Of a stretch of 64,000 nucleotides of DNA, positions 49,051 to 63,068 are shown piece after piece (position 1 is the stretch's first letter; every line of letters begins with the position of its first letter). The DNA is from Zelopaecilomyces penicillatus. Taxonomy: Eukaryota > Ascomycota > Sordariomycetes > Hypocreales > Pseudodiploosporaceae. Under the pieces are notes generated by a model that worked only from the letters and a program-made list of their open reading frames with translations, was not told the origin of the DNA and did not search any database. The position numbers were made by a program, and so were the translations under genes. Location of the stretch: assembly GCA_005765155.1 (NCBI GenBank), contig VCCP01000002.1, positions 2,852,001-2,916,000 of the forward strand, read 5' to 3'.

Positions 49051-52000
49051 TTTATAATCTGAATTTTATAGTTTTATTAATTGTATAAGGGGAGCTTTAT
49101 TTTGAGTTCTTTATAAAATAGTTTGATATACTTATAATATTCTTCTGGTATAGGTATAAGTTATTTTTCTATATCTAAGGGTGATTTATTTTTGGAGTAT
49201 TTTTATAGTTGCTTTATTATTATTCTAAGGGTAATAATAATCTATTAGGTTTATTATTATTGATTATTATATTGTTTTTTAGTATGATTTCCTGGTAGGA
49301 GGCTTTTTTTGATAGCTATAAAGTATATTTTCTTTGCTTTACCTATTGTTATTGGATCTTTATGGTCTTTTGGAGATAATATAGTATTGCTTTATTATAT
49401 CTGGCTTATCTTTTAATCGATCTATAGATTACTATTAAATAATCAAGGGTAGCCTAGTATAAGTTTATATTCTCTAGTATTTATTATATTAAATATAATA
49501 CTATCTTGATATCCTTAGACTTTGAATTAGAGATAATTAGTCTCTTTATTAATCTATCCTCTATTATAGATGAAGGTATTTCCTTTTAGGTTATATAAGG
49601 AGTATGGTTCTTTCTTATTATATTATAATAGTTATATATAATTTATAGCTTTTAGTAATATATAATTGCTTATTGCTTTGCTATTTATTAGAGTATAAAA
49701 ATAATATCCTATGATCTATATTTCTATTATTAGTTTAAGCCTATTAATGCTTATTATATAGAGGGTCTTTTATAAGGGATTATACTATAACCCTTTTATA
49801 GATAACTTTATTTATTTTTTGAGTTTCTAGGATTATATTTCTTATATAGTCTATTGTAATTTATTCTATTTAAGCCTTGAGTGATTATATAGTATAGAGT
49901 TTGATTAGCTTGACTTCCTTTATAGGTTTAGAAGTTAAATTCTTATTTATAGAGATTCTTTATTTCCTTATATATATGTTTATTCTCTTCTGTATATTAT
50001 CTATACTAAGGTTTATTATAGTTGATTATTATTATAGCTTTGTATTAAGTTCTTTCTAGGATACTATCTTCTAGTAGTTGTTTTTTATGCTATTATATTA
50101 GCTTCTATTATAAGTGTATATTATACTTGAGATTAGTATAATTATATAAGTCCTTCTTTTTATAGTCTATAAGTTATAGTCTATTGTATTTTAATTTGAG
50201 TTTTTCCTATTTATAGATCTTATAATAGATAGATTTATAGTCTTTGTTTTTGGCTCCTTATCTATATTCTTCTAGGGTCTTAGGGTATAGTTTAAATATA
50301 TTAATTCTAAAAGGTATAAAGTACTTAGCCTTATATTAATTAATAAATTGATCTTTTATAAGGATATTCTTAATTCCTTATACTCCTATATAGTATAAGA
50401 AGAATTTATTCTGGATTTTTGTTTTCTAATATTAAAAATAGGAGAAATTAATATATAATATCTAATTGATTTTATTATAGAAAATATAATTAGGATCTAG
50501 GAGTATATAATTGTTTTTATATTTATTATAGTTGGTTTTTAATATAAAGGCTCTTTTAAGGTGGTCTCTTAGGATAGGGATACTTAGGCCTTCTTTTAAT
50601 ATCTATTTATAAATATATTTAATAATTATAAGTTAAAGGTTAACTCTATTTATATAGCTTGATACTTGTATAAGTTTAATTATTGCTTCCCTAAGGTATT
50701 TATAAGTAGTATTCTTAGGTGGTGGATATGGTATAGTATGGTATTAAGTTATCCTAAGAGGTTCTTTGCTCTTAGATTTTAAAGAGCTAGAATCTAAGCT
50801 ATTGCTTATTATTTTATTCTTAATTAGAGTATTTTTATTATCTATAATAGGGATTATTTATTGATCTAGAATCTCTTTAAAGTATTCTTCCTTATCTATA
50901 TCTATATCCAGTTATTAGTTCTATTATATAGTATTGGATTGGATTAGTATGGTCTATAGTATTAGTGATTATTGGGGTATAGGGTATCTATAGTTTCTGG
51001 GTTATCCTTATTCCTACTCTCTTTATTCTATTATAGCCAGGGTTTATCTATTTATAGCTATAGTATATATGCTTTATTATATATTAGGTACTGGTTTCTA
51101 AGATTTCTTATCTTTTTTGGGTTATTTATATTACTAGGAGATATATCTATATCTATTATAGTTATAATATTAGACTTTTAATATATCCCTTTTCTGGGTT
51201 ATATTGAGTTCTATTCTCCTAGGATTTTGGGTGTGTATATAGGTAATGGGTTCTTTCCTATATCTGCCTTGATTAGATTAGTATTATAGTTTTTATTTAA
51301 AATCGCTTTATCCTAATCCTTTGATTTTCCTTTATTTATATTATATAAACTATCTATTATTAATCTTAGTAGTTATTCTAATATATTTGATTAAATTTTT
51401 AGGTTTGTCTTTCTTGAAGAGTTTATCCTTGATTTTTTCTTTAAGTCTATTATAGAAGTACTTTATTAGTATATTATCTTCCTAGGTAATCTATAAGATA
51501 ATCTATTTAAATTCTAAGGTATAGTTTAAGGTTAATCTATATTAATATAATAGTTTAAGTTTTTCGATTATAGCTCTCTTCTTATCTATTTACCTAAAAA
51601 CTTCTTTGATTATATCTTTAAAGTTATTATATTTTTAAAAGATCTTTTTGATTTTATTATTCTAATCTTTCTTCTCCTTATTTATATAGTCTCTTATAAT
51701 AGATTTGAACCATTTAAGGATAGCCCCCTCTATATATCCTATAGTGTATAGGATTTTTATAGATTCCTCTTATAATTAGTAGGGGTAGAACTGGTGGTAA
51801 GCTTTGAGTTGTATTAGGAATATTTGAAGTAATCTAGAATATCTGGTAAAAGGTTCTGGCTTATAAGGTTTAATGATTTTATTAAGGTCTTTCTATTTAG
51901 CTTATAACTTAGCTTTAAGTTTTATATTCTTTTTATATAGAGCCTGAAGCTTGATGATAAGTGAGGCAAGGATTGATTGAGTGGTATCTATAATGATTGA

Positions 52001-52063
52001 TTAAGGTAGTTAATGATATTGCTTAGGGTTGTATGGTAATCTATTGAATAAGAGTTATTAATA

Positions 52064-52519
52064 TATGATATTTAATGAATTCTTAAGGGATAAACTTAAT
52101 AAAAGGGGTTTATATTAATAGATAAATTGAGATATTCTAAGCAATAGGTTTATTATATTAATAATAGATATAGGGTATTATAATTAGGGTTAAGTATTAG
52201 TATAGTAAATAATAGTAAATAATATAATAAAGTTAAAAGTATATTAATAACTATCTAAGCTATATCTAAAGAGTGAAAATTGAGGGTATATATATATATT
52301 ATAGATTATGATTTAAGCTATAATCCTTATTACTGGATTATACTTAGAATTATAAGCTATTCTATTGGATTATGGTTTTAAGAGTAATCCTAAGCCTAGG
52401 ATTACCTTTAGAATTATAATCTAATTCTATATAGTTCTAAGCCTCTGGTATATATCTAGTGATATTATAAGTCATATAACCAAGGCCTATTATATAATCT
52501 TAGCTGTTGGGTTGTGATA
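52064..52519 (-). repeat. 5' LTR of gypsy B2
   Basis: 456 bp, identical in length to the left LTR. Followed (reading leftward) by TATTAATAACTCTTATTCAA, the site also present beside the B1 5' LTR. Confidence 0.88.
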
Positions 52520-54970
52520 TATAAGCTTTAAATCTAAGCCTTAAATATAAAAATAAGATAGCTTTAAATCAGACCTTATTAATATAAAAAAGGGATTAAA
52601 ATAAAGATTTCTTTTTTTATTTAAATTTATTAATATTATTCTTAATATCTATTTATAATAATTATAAGATTAATTTCTTATATTTAATAAATTTCTTTTT
52701 TATACTTTATTAAAAGAAAGAATATATTCTTTAAAATAAAATAATAATTTATATTAAAATATTAATAATTTATTTTATTTATTTATAAGGATTTATATAA
52801 TTAATTATAAAAGAATTAAAAATAAATTTATAAGAAAATTTAAATAATTAATTAAAATTATATAATTAATAATTAAAAAAAAAACTTATTTATTTTAAGT
52901 ATATATTCTTTTTTTTATTTTTATTATTTAATAATAATAAAAATATTTTTTTAAATTAATTAATAATTATTAATTATAAAATTATTATTAATAGAGATTT
53001 TATTAAAAGATATAAAAGTTAATAAGAAATTATTTAAAATAATATATTAATATCTTTTTAAAGATATATCTAGAAATTTTATTTAATTAATAAATTAAAT
53101 TAAATATATAATTTAAATAAGCTTTTAAAATATATAATATTAATATTTTATAATCTTAATTATAAATATATAAATTAAATTAAATTAAAATAGATTAAAT
53201 AGTTTTTTAATAATTTTTTTCTTGTTTTTATATATATTTTAAATAAAAACTTATAATAATAAATAATTTAATATAATTTAATTTAATAAAATTAATTAAA
53301 CTTTATTATATTTTAATTATTAAATATAAAATATTAATTTAAAATAAAATATCTTTTATTTTAATAATATTTTAATAATATTTTATTATTATGAAATTAT
53401 TATAGAATTTAAAGTATTTAATTTATAATAAAAAATAAAAATAATATCTTATTTTATAAATAATAATATTTATTTAAATATATAAAAGTATATTAATAAT
53501 TAATATTAATAAAATAATTAATATTAATAAAATAATTAATATTAATAAAATAATTAATATTAATAAAATAATTAATATTAATAAAATAATTAATATTAAT
53601 AAAATAATTAATATTAATAAAATAATTAATATTAATAAAATAATTAATATTAATAAAATAATTAATATTAATATAATAATTATAATAAAAGCTTATATTA
53701 AATAAAGAAAAATTATAAAAAGAATCTTCTTTTCTTTATTAAAAATAATTATTAAATTATAAAATAAATCTTAATAAAGATATTTAATAAAAAAAAGACA
53801 AAAATATTTATATTTATTATAAATATTAAGAATATTTATAGGCTTAATATTTTCTTAATATAATTATATTATTCTATTAATATTAATATTATTAAATTTA
53901 ATATAATATTAAATTTTAATTTAAAAGATAAAAGAAATAATTTAGTTTTAAATTAAATCTTATTTAAAAATAGATTAATTATATAATAGCCTTAAAATAA
54001 GATTAATATTAAATTATAATATAAAAGAAATAAAAAAAATAAAGCTAAATTAAATAAATATCTATTTTAAATTTTATTATATTTAGAAATATATAGATTA
54101 ATTTAAAATATAAATATTATAATATAATTAATAGATAAATAGCTTAAAAATTAAAATTAGATTTAATATATCTTTTATAATTATATATATTTAATACTAT
54201 TATAAGATTAAATAAGGATTATAAAATATATTATATAATTAAAATATAAATAAATATTGATAAATAAAATTCTATTTTAATTATATATATAATCCTTAAA
54301 TTAATAAAAGATTTAATTTTAAAGCTATCTTCAATATAATATTAATAAATCTATTTTATTATTAAAAAGAAAAATCTTTAAATTAAATAAATAAAGAAAA
54401 TAATTATAAAGAAAAATATTACTTACTTAAAATATATAAATATTATTATAATTATAAAATTTAAATTTATTATATTAATAAAAAAAAAGATAAAAGATAT
54501 TAATATAAATAAATATTAATATAAATAAATATTTTATTATTAATATCTATAAAATAAATATTATTTTAATAGATGTTATTAAATAATAGGATATTTTAAA
54601 TAATTTTTTTAAAATAAATATAAAATAAATAATAATCCTATTATAGCTTTTTAAAGAATTATATAATTTTATAATATTATTTAATAAAAAGAAAATTAAT
54701 TATTTATCTTTATATTAAAAGATAATAAATTATTATATTTAAATCTAGATTAAATTAAATAAATAATAAATAAATCTCTTTTAAAGATTTATATATAATA
54801 TATTTTAGAATTATTTATAAAAGATATAAAAATAAATTATAGAATTAATAAATAAGAGATAAATTAAAATTAATTTCTTTTTAATTATTATATTTATTCT
54901 TTTTATTAAAAAGGCTATAAAAAGATAAAGATTTTATATAGATTATTAAGCTTTAAATAAAATAATAATA
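52520..54970. other. AT-rich RIP desert with repeat fragment
   Basis: The first part (52524-52690) is a reverse-complement match to B1's foreign insert near 10990-11180. The rest is near-pure A+T and includes the 18-bp tandem array. It probably holds the gag/protease part of gypsy D, but nothing is readable. Confidence 0.5.
53497..53672. repeat. 18-bp tandem repeat, 9.8 copies
   Basis: Perfect head-to-tail copies of TAATTAATATTAATAAAA over 176 bp. No unique spacers between copies, so not a CRISPR array. Confidence 0.95.
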
Positions 54971-54979
54971 AATAATTAA

Positions 54980-55950
54980 TATTTATTATTATCAATTAAA
55001 ACAATATTAAGATTATTATTTAATATCTATTAATTTATAAAGCTAGATATTTATTTTATCTTTTATAAAATTTAAATTATAAAAAAAGATAAATATTTTA
55101 AATTTGAATTTATCTTTTTAAATAGTTTATTATATTATTTAATTTATTAAATATCTTTATAAATTTCTAGAGATATATTAATTTAATTTGAAAGTATATC
55201 TTAAATAATTTTATTATAATATACTTAAATAATATCCTGATATATTTAAGTAGCTTTAAAAAGAATTATTTATAAAAAATTAAAGCTATTTTTATATATT
55301 TATAAAAAAAATTATTTATTATAATTATTATTTAATATTTAAGATTTATTATTAAAATATAAAAAGTTATTTATTTAATATTAAAGAAAATTATAGTAAA
55401 AAGTATTTTTATAAATATAAAGAATTAAAAACTTTTTAAGCTTTATTAATTTTTATTAATTTTTATTAAGAATTTATTTTATTCTTTTTTATCTTAATTA
55501 AATTATTTATTTATTTAATAAATAAAGGAATCCTTTTTTAATAAAATAATATAAAAGTTTAATCTTTAAAATATTAAAATAAGTATTTATTATAGAATTA
55601 ATTTTAATTTAATAAAATCCTAAGAAAAATATAATTATTAAAATTAATTAATTAAAAAAGATATATAAGGGATATTTATTATAAATATATAATAATATCT
55701 TATTATTAATTATATATTATTTAATTAAATTTATTATAATTAAAATATTATTATATAATTTATAATAAAGAACTTTTAATAATTATATTATATTTAAAAG
55801 TATAATTAATTAAACTTAAAGGAATAATAAAGTTATTTATTATCTTAATTAACTATAAAAATCTAAAATATTTTATAGATCTTAAAAAGCTTTTTAAAGA
55901 ATAAGCTAGATAAATAAAAATACTTTAATCCTTTTAATCTTATTTTTATT
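54980..55950 (+). pseudogene. Gypsy D pol fragment: RT and RNase H
   Basis: On the + strand, RT palm ending YLNNILIYLSSFKKNYL near 55230-55280 (YLDD to YLNN, both Asp lost). RNase H at about 55745-55945: YNKELLIIILYLKVQLIKLK, INYKNLKYFIDLKKLFKEQARQ. This is a third gypsy group in opposite orientation to the neighbouring B2 and F2. Integrase is absent because F2 begins at 56220, so D was probably interrupted by F2 and any remainder is beyond 63255. Confidence 0.75.
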
Positions 55951-56219
55951 ATTAATTTAGATCTTAAATAGCTTAATCTAGTACTTTATTAAAATAAAAA
56001 AGAATATAAAATACAAAAGGATAATTTTAATATATATTATATATTTAATTAAGATAGCTTTAATATATATATATATATATATTATTTAAAGAGGAAATAA
56101 ATAATCTTTTAAATAAAATAATATTATTTAAAGATATTTGTTTATCTAGCTTTTAAGATTAAGCCTTTAAAAAGAATCTTATTTATAACTATTATTTATA
56201 TATAATTATAAAGAATATA

Positions 56220-56400
56220 TAATAGCAGATTTAATTTATAATAATTGAATAAAATAAGAATAATTATATTTAAATATTATAATTATAAAAGACTATTTGA
56301 TTTATATTATAATAATAAAAGTAAGCTAAAAGATTATATATATTTAAAATTTATATATTATTATAAGTATATATAGCTTATATTTTATAATCTTATTATA
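56220..56400 (-). repeat. 3' LTR of gypsy F2
   Basis: 181 bp matching 63069-63255 in direct orientation and 3570-3758 inverted. Internal homology to F1 continues to about 56830. Confidence 0.7.
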
Positions 56401-58232
56401 ATTATTCTCTTATTATTATAATAATAATCTAATATTATTATATGTTAAATTTTAAATTTTTATTATTATATTATTATTATTAATTTAATTATAAAATCTT
56501 AATTAAATAATAATAAAATATTATCTTTTTATTTATTTTTTTATTATCTTTTTTTATTATATCTCTTTTATCTTATCTTTTTATATCTTTATTATTTCTG
56601 TTTTTTATTTTTTATTTTATAATATTTATTATTATTAAATTATTATTATTTTATTTCTTTATATTAGCTTTTATTACTCTTTTTATTATATTTTATTATT
56701 TATTAAATAATACTTTAAAAGAAATCTTATATTCTTATTTATATTTTTAAAAAATAATTTAATTAAATAAATAAAATCTTAATATAAAATTGATAATATA
56801 TATATTATTTTTATATCTTAATAATAATTAATAAAAAAAATATAAAATATAAAATAAAACCTAATAAAATTATAAGATTATATTATTTTTTATTAATATT
56901 TATATTAAATAATATAAATAATATAATAAATAATTAATTAAATACTCTTTATAAATAAATATTATTATTATTATATTTAATTTATTATTCTTTAATATTA
57001 CTTTTATTTTTTAATCTTTTTATAATTATATAAAATAATATTTAAAACTTAATTAATTATTTAGATTTTTTTATTAATCTTTTATTAAAGAATTAAAAGG
57101 ATTTTAAAGATTTTTTATTTAATAAGAAATATTAATATACTTTAATTAATATTTTATTAAACCTTTATCTAGCTTTTAATAATATTAAAATAATATATTA
57201 ATATAAGTTTAATCTTATTATTTTTTTTAAAGAATATAATTTTATAAAGGCTATATATAACTCTTTTATTATTTAATAAATAAATACCTTTATTTATATT
57301 TAATATAAGTTTAAAAAGGTTTTTAATTTAATTATAAGTTTTATTAAAAATAATACTATTAGATTTTATTAATATATTAATATTCATAAAATATTTAATA
57401 ATAAAGGATTATAAAAGCCGTTTTTAAAGATAAATTAATTATTTAAAAAAAAAAGTTAAATCTTATATTTAAAAGAAAATAATAAAGGCTTTATTATTTA
57501 ATATATTACCTTATATAATTATTATTTATTTATATAATAGATAATAAATAAATATTTAAATTATACTTTTAATATTATTTAAGCTTTATTATTATTTCTT
57601 TATAAATATAAATATATTTAATTAAGGTTTTAATTTATTATTATTAATCTTTTTTCAATCTTTTTTTATAAAAGCTATTTTTTATTTATAATAGGTTTAA
57701 AGGTATATTTTATTATCTAAGTTAAAATATAATATAATTATTATTTTATTTTATTAAATTCCTAATCTTTTTTAATTAATCTTTTAATTATTTTTTTATA
57801 AATACTTTATTAATATTTTATTAAAAGCTATTAATATCTTTAATATATTAATATCTTTTATTATAATCTATTAATTATATTTTAAAAGCTAATTCTTTTA
57901 TTTAATTAAATAATATTATTTATCTTTTATTATAATTTAATCTTTTAATTTTTTTAATTTTTTAATTCTTTTAATTTTAAAGCTTTAATATAAATAAAAT
58001 ATTTAAATATTTTTAATTTTATTTAAGATTTAAATAAATTAATATAATAAGTATTATAAAGCCTTATATATTAATTAAATAAAGCTAGTTAATATATTTA
58101 TATTTTAATAAACTATAATACTTTTAATAAATTAATAAAATATAATATTAATTTATATTTTATTTTAAATTTTAAATTCTTAATATTATATATATTTAAA
58201 GATACTTATTTAAAATCTATAAATAGATATAT
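56401..58232 (-). pseudogene. F2 pol C terminus and charged tail
   Basis: Contains the integrase C terminus next to 58230 and, near 56440-56640, the reverse complement of the Lys/Arg/Asp-rich tail seen at 3280-3450 in F1. In between nothing is readable. Confidence 0.6.
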
Positions 58233-58628
58233 TTTGATGGCTGGGTTGAACACACCCCCTTACTAGTTGATTAAGCCATAGCTGTATAAGCTGCACTTAG
58301 GGGGATTGAACTATATAAGTAGATAGGCTATACCTGGGCTATTTGAACGAGCAGATATCATCGAATTCAAGTTTTTTTCCTCCCTTTTACCTAAGAATTT
58401 TCTAGTATATTTAAAAGACTAGCTATTAAAAAGCTATCTTCTTTATCTAATCAGTTATAGGATGATCAATTGATCCCTTAAGTTTAATTTATTATATCGC
58501 TGCTTTATGGCTTTTCTTGCCTATTTAATCCTTGTGGACTATACTGGCTATGTAACTACCCTAAAATCACCCTATAGTTCTATAAGTAGTATTAATATTG
58601 TTATATATGTTGTTTTCCTTTTATTAAA
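58233..58628 (+). repeat. Solo LTR of family A inside gypsy F2
   Basis: 396 bp, TTTGATGGCTGGGTTGAACA to TTTTATTAAA, flanked by ATAT on both sides (58229-58232 and 58629-58632). Removing the LTR and one ATAT restores the sequence seen uninterrupted in F1 near 3080-3105, so this is a direct empty-site proof of the LTR borders and the 4-bp duplication. Confidence 0.92.
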
Positions 58629-61600
58629 ATATCTTATTATAATATTCTATTTATCTTATTATAATATTTTATTAATTATTCTTTAATCTTTTTTATATTT
58701 AAATTAAAATCCTAATATAAGATTTAATTATTAGAATTTATATTATTTAGTTATCTTTTTTAATTATTTTAAATTCTAAATTATATCTAATTAATATCTT
58801 ATAAAATATAAAGCCTATTATTATAGATTTTATTAATTATATATAAATTATATTATATAAAATAAAGATAATTAAGCTATGTATTTCTTTATTATAAAGT
58901 ATTAAAGATAATATTTTAATATTTAATTTATTCTTTTAATCTAATTATTTATTTATAGATAAAATATTATTAAAAGATAATATTTTATTTATAAGATAAA
59001 ATATAATTCTAATTAAAGTTGGTTTATAAAAATTAATCTTTAATCTAATATAATTTCTTTTAATATTTTATAATATAATTCTATTTTATTATAAAATAAT
59101 TTAATTAGTTTTATTATTATTATTATTATATATATAATAAAATATAAGGTATATTTAATATATTTAATAATAATAATTAATATAAAATCTATTTTCTTTT
59201 TATTAAAGATTATTAATAATAATCTAATAATAAAATTTATTAAGATTTATTTTTATAATTATATAAATATTAATAAAGAATTTAAGTATTTATATAATTA
59301 ATAATATTATAATATTATACCTTAATAAATATTATAGCTTATAATATATCTTTTAATAACTTTATTTATAAATTATTATTAAAACTTTTATTATAATAGC
59401 TTTAAAATATAATTAATATTAAAATATTTAAGTAAAAGATTATTATAATAAAATTAAAGTAATTTATTATTTAATAATAACTCTTTTAAAATATAAATAT
59501 AATTCCTAGATATAATAAAACTATATATATTTATTAATTAAAGCTTAATATTATTATTATCTTTTTTTTTTAATAAATCTATTATTTATTAATATATTCT
59601 TTTACTATTAAATTAAATATTTATAATAAATTTCTATAAAGATTAAGATATATTAATATTATAAAATACTTTTTATAAAAGTATTAGTTTTTTTATTTTT
59701 AATAAAATTCTTTATTTATAATATATTATTAATTTTATTTATAATAAGAAATCCTAATAATCCTTAAATAATATTTTTTTTAATTAATAATAATAGATTT
59801 TATTAATTTAATTTATAATATAAAAAATATATCTATATTGTTTAAAGCATTATATTTATAATTTAAATATCTTAATAGAATATTAATTAAATTAAATTTA
59901 TTTAATTAATATTAAAAATAAAATTATAATATATTAATATTATATATTATTTAGCTTATCCTTTTAATTAATTTTATTTAAAATATAAAAGATTTAAAAT
60001 TTTAATAATTAAATAATACTTTTATTTATTTTATAAACTCTTTTATATATCTTTATTAATATTAAAATAAATAAATAATAATAAATATCTTTTTATTAAA
60101 GATATTATAATTAATCTTTATTAATATAAGTTTTTAAGATTAAAAAATTATAAAATATATAATAAAACTATTATTTTATTATAATATAATATTTATTATT
60201 ATAAATCTAGATATATTAATTTTAAAATATATTTAATATTATAAATTAAAATAATAAAATAATAGTATTTTTTAGAATATATTTTTAAATCTAAAAAAAG
60301 CTTATTATTTAATAAGATTTAAAATAATTTTTTTAGCTTTTTCTTATTAAAATTTCTTTTTAATAATATATTTAATAATATTATAATTCTAGACTATTAA
60401 TAAATAAATCTTTAATAAACATTATAAAATCTAAAAAGGATTTATATTTCCTTATAAATATTTAAATTTTATTATTTTATAATTATTATAACTTTATCTA
60501 GATTTATTATTATTTCTTTTAAAAATAAAATAAACCTTAAATACTTTATTATTTTTATATAAAATTAATACTTTTTTAAATTAATATATAATTTTATAGC
60601 TTTTAATCTTTAAAATACTTATTTTTTATATATTTTATATATTTTATATATTTTATATATTTTATATATTTTATATATTTTATATATTTTATATATTTTA
60701 TATATTTTATATATTTTATATATTTTGTATATTTTATATATTTTATATATTTTATATATTTTATATATTTTATATATTTTATATATTTTATATATTTTAT
60801 ATATTTTATATATTTTATATATTTTATATATTTTATATATTTTATATATTTTATATATTTTATATTTTAAAAAATATAAAACTATTATTAAAATAAATAA
60901 TATAAGTTATATTAATTAATTTATTTAATACCTTATAAATATAATATTAAAATATTATTAATATATTAATTAAAATTAAAAGATATTATTAAATATTTAT
61001 AATATTTATAATATATTTTAAAAGCTATTTTTTATTTATCTTTTTTTTTAATTTAATAATAAATATTCTTAAATATTAATTTTTAAAAAGATTTAATATT
61101 TATAATCTTATTTAAGATCTTTATAATAAAGAATAAAGTATTATAATTCTTTATTATAATCCTATTAAAACCTTAATAATCTATATATAATTTAAAGATA
61201 TTATTCTTTTTTAATATAAAAAAGATTAATATATTTATAATAGTTTTAAAAGCTTATATATATTTAAATAATAAGTTTTTATAAAGATATCTTTATAGCT
61301 TTTATAATTCTTATTAAAATAAAAAATAAATAATATTATATAATAGGTTTTTATTTAATAATAAATTAATAATATAATATAATATCTTATATATTAATGA
61401 TATTCTAGTATTATTAAATTAAAATATATTAAGGAAATTATATAATTCTAATAATAATTTATTATTATTTTAAAATCCTTTAATATATTTCTCTTAATAA
61501 ATAATTAAAAAAATAAATAATTTATTTTAATTAGCCTTTCTAAATTTATATAATTATAATCTTTTCATTTTATTTAAACTTATTTAAATTATTAAAATTT

Positions 61601-62836
61601 AATATATATATTTAAATATATTTAATATAAATAAATTCCTAGATTAATCTTTTTAAATTAATAAAGATAATAAATAGTTTTTATATATTATAAATATAAA
61701 TTAATTCTTTATTTATTACTTTTAAAAAAGGATTTTATTTAATAAATATTTAATTCTTTTTTATAAATATTTTATTAATTAAATTCAACTTTAAATATAT
61801 ATTAATAATATTTTACTCTTTAATTATTATTAATATATAAAAATAAATAATTATATTAATTTTTATTTTTTTAATTAAAATTAAAAAGCTTATTTTAATT
61901 AATAATCTTTTTTTTTAATTATATTAATTATATATTTTTCTATTTTATATTAATTTATAATTTATTATATTTATAAAACTCTTTAAATAATATCTTATTA
62001 TATTATTTAAATTATTTTAAAAGTAATAAATATATTTTATTAATTATAAATTTCTTTTTTTATATTTAAGATAGATCTAGTTTTATTAATTAATTTAAAT
62101 TTAAGCTTTTATTTTAAAATATAAGATTTAAATAATCTATTTTATAATTAAATAAAATCTATATAATATTAATTATTTCTTTTTTATTTATTATTATATT
62201 AATAAGCACTTTAATTATATTAAATCTATTTTAATTATTTAAAGTTCTTTTTTAAATAATATATTCAGTTTTATTATTTTTATAGCTTTTTTTTTATAGC
62301 CTTTTTATAGCTATTTTATTATTTTAATTATGTTTTATATATTATTAAGAACTCTTTATTATTTATTTTTATATTAATTTAAAATAATAATTAAAGCTTA
62401 ATAAAAAAAATATTAATTATATTTTTATAAGCTTTATATAAGCCTTTTAATATTTTAAAATTAAAAAGAAATCTTATAATAATTAATTAAACATTTATAT
62501 TAAGGAATTATATATTAAATAAGTGTCTATTACTTAAAAATTAAAATCCTTAAATAAATATTTAATTTATATAATAAATATATCTTAGTTTAATTATAGA
62601 TTAATACTTTTCTATTAAAGATTTATTTAATATTTTATATTTAATAGCTTTTAATACTTTTAATCTATATTATTAATTATTTTATTAATTTAATTTTTTA
62701 TATTATATTATATTTTTTTATTTCTTTAAAAATAATAATTTAGATTATATTTCTAATTTTATAAACTTTTTAATTATTCTTTATAAAATAAATAAATAAT
62801 TAAAATTAATTTTATAAGTTTTATATTATAATTAAA

Positions 62837-62871
<35 letters not shown>

Positions 62872-63068
62872 ATATTTAATTATATTTTTAATCTCTTTAT
62901 AATTAATTAATTTTAATGAAATGATTTATTTAAAACTAAGATATTTTAATTAATATTATTTTATATTTTAAATATATATTTTTTAACTTCTATTACTTTT
63001 ATATTAAGGTTTTATATAATGTTATTATATTTATTTTAAGTAATTATATAAAAGTATAATATAATTAT
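58629..63068 (-). pseudogene. F2 gag-pol remnant
   Basis: RT on the - strand near 60870-61500, parallel to F1. YFNNS (YxDD with both Asp lost) lies directly before the minisatellite. The 5' part toward 63068 (gag, protease) is unreadable. Confidence 0.7.
60624..60857. repeat. 9-bp minisatellite TTTTATATA, 26 copies
   Basis: 26 almost perfect units (one has TTTTGTATA near 60725), followed by a partial one. On the F2 coding strand the unit TATATAAAA repeats Lys-Ile-Tyr in frame. It grew from the segment after the RT YxDD box, where F1 has AAATATATAAAGAATATATA. The long Tyr-Ile-Leu frame on the + strand is only a by-product. Confidence 0.95.

Larger units (their letters stand above)
45064..52519 (-). 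mobile_element. Ty3/gypsy retrotransposon B2, complete but inactivated
   Basis: Two 456-bp LTRs of equal length (45064-45519 and 52064-52519) enclose 6.5 kb. Pol reads on the - strand: RT about 48420-49050, RNase H about 47790-48130, integrase about 46850-47600. A purine tract AAGAGGGAGATAT (- strand, 45520-45532) precedes the left LTR, which is therefore the 3' LTR. Mutation is one-sided: the + strand has lost CA but keeps many TG, so the coding strand has G-to-A changes. Flanking 5-mers CTTAA and TATAA match only partly, so the target duplication is unclear. Confidence 0.92.

Noticed and set aside
50972..51181. 69-codon hydrophobic open frame on the + strand within B2
   Set aside because: Opposite to B2 coding and composed of Ile/Leu/Tyr/Phe codons typical of A+T-mutated DNA; no start context or family.
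53497..53672. CRISPR-like array
   Set aside because: No spacers; plain tandem repeat, and the genome is eukaryotic.
33021..58628. Large cargo element carrying the WOPR gene between inverted A repeats
   Set aside because: The two repeats have different flanking 4-mers, and the right one is a solo LTR with its own ATAT duplication in F2.
60725..60919. Open frame coding for repeated Tyr-Ile-Leu
   Set aside because: It is only the translation of the 9-bp minisatellite on the strand opposite to F2.
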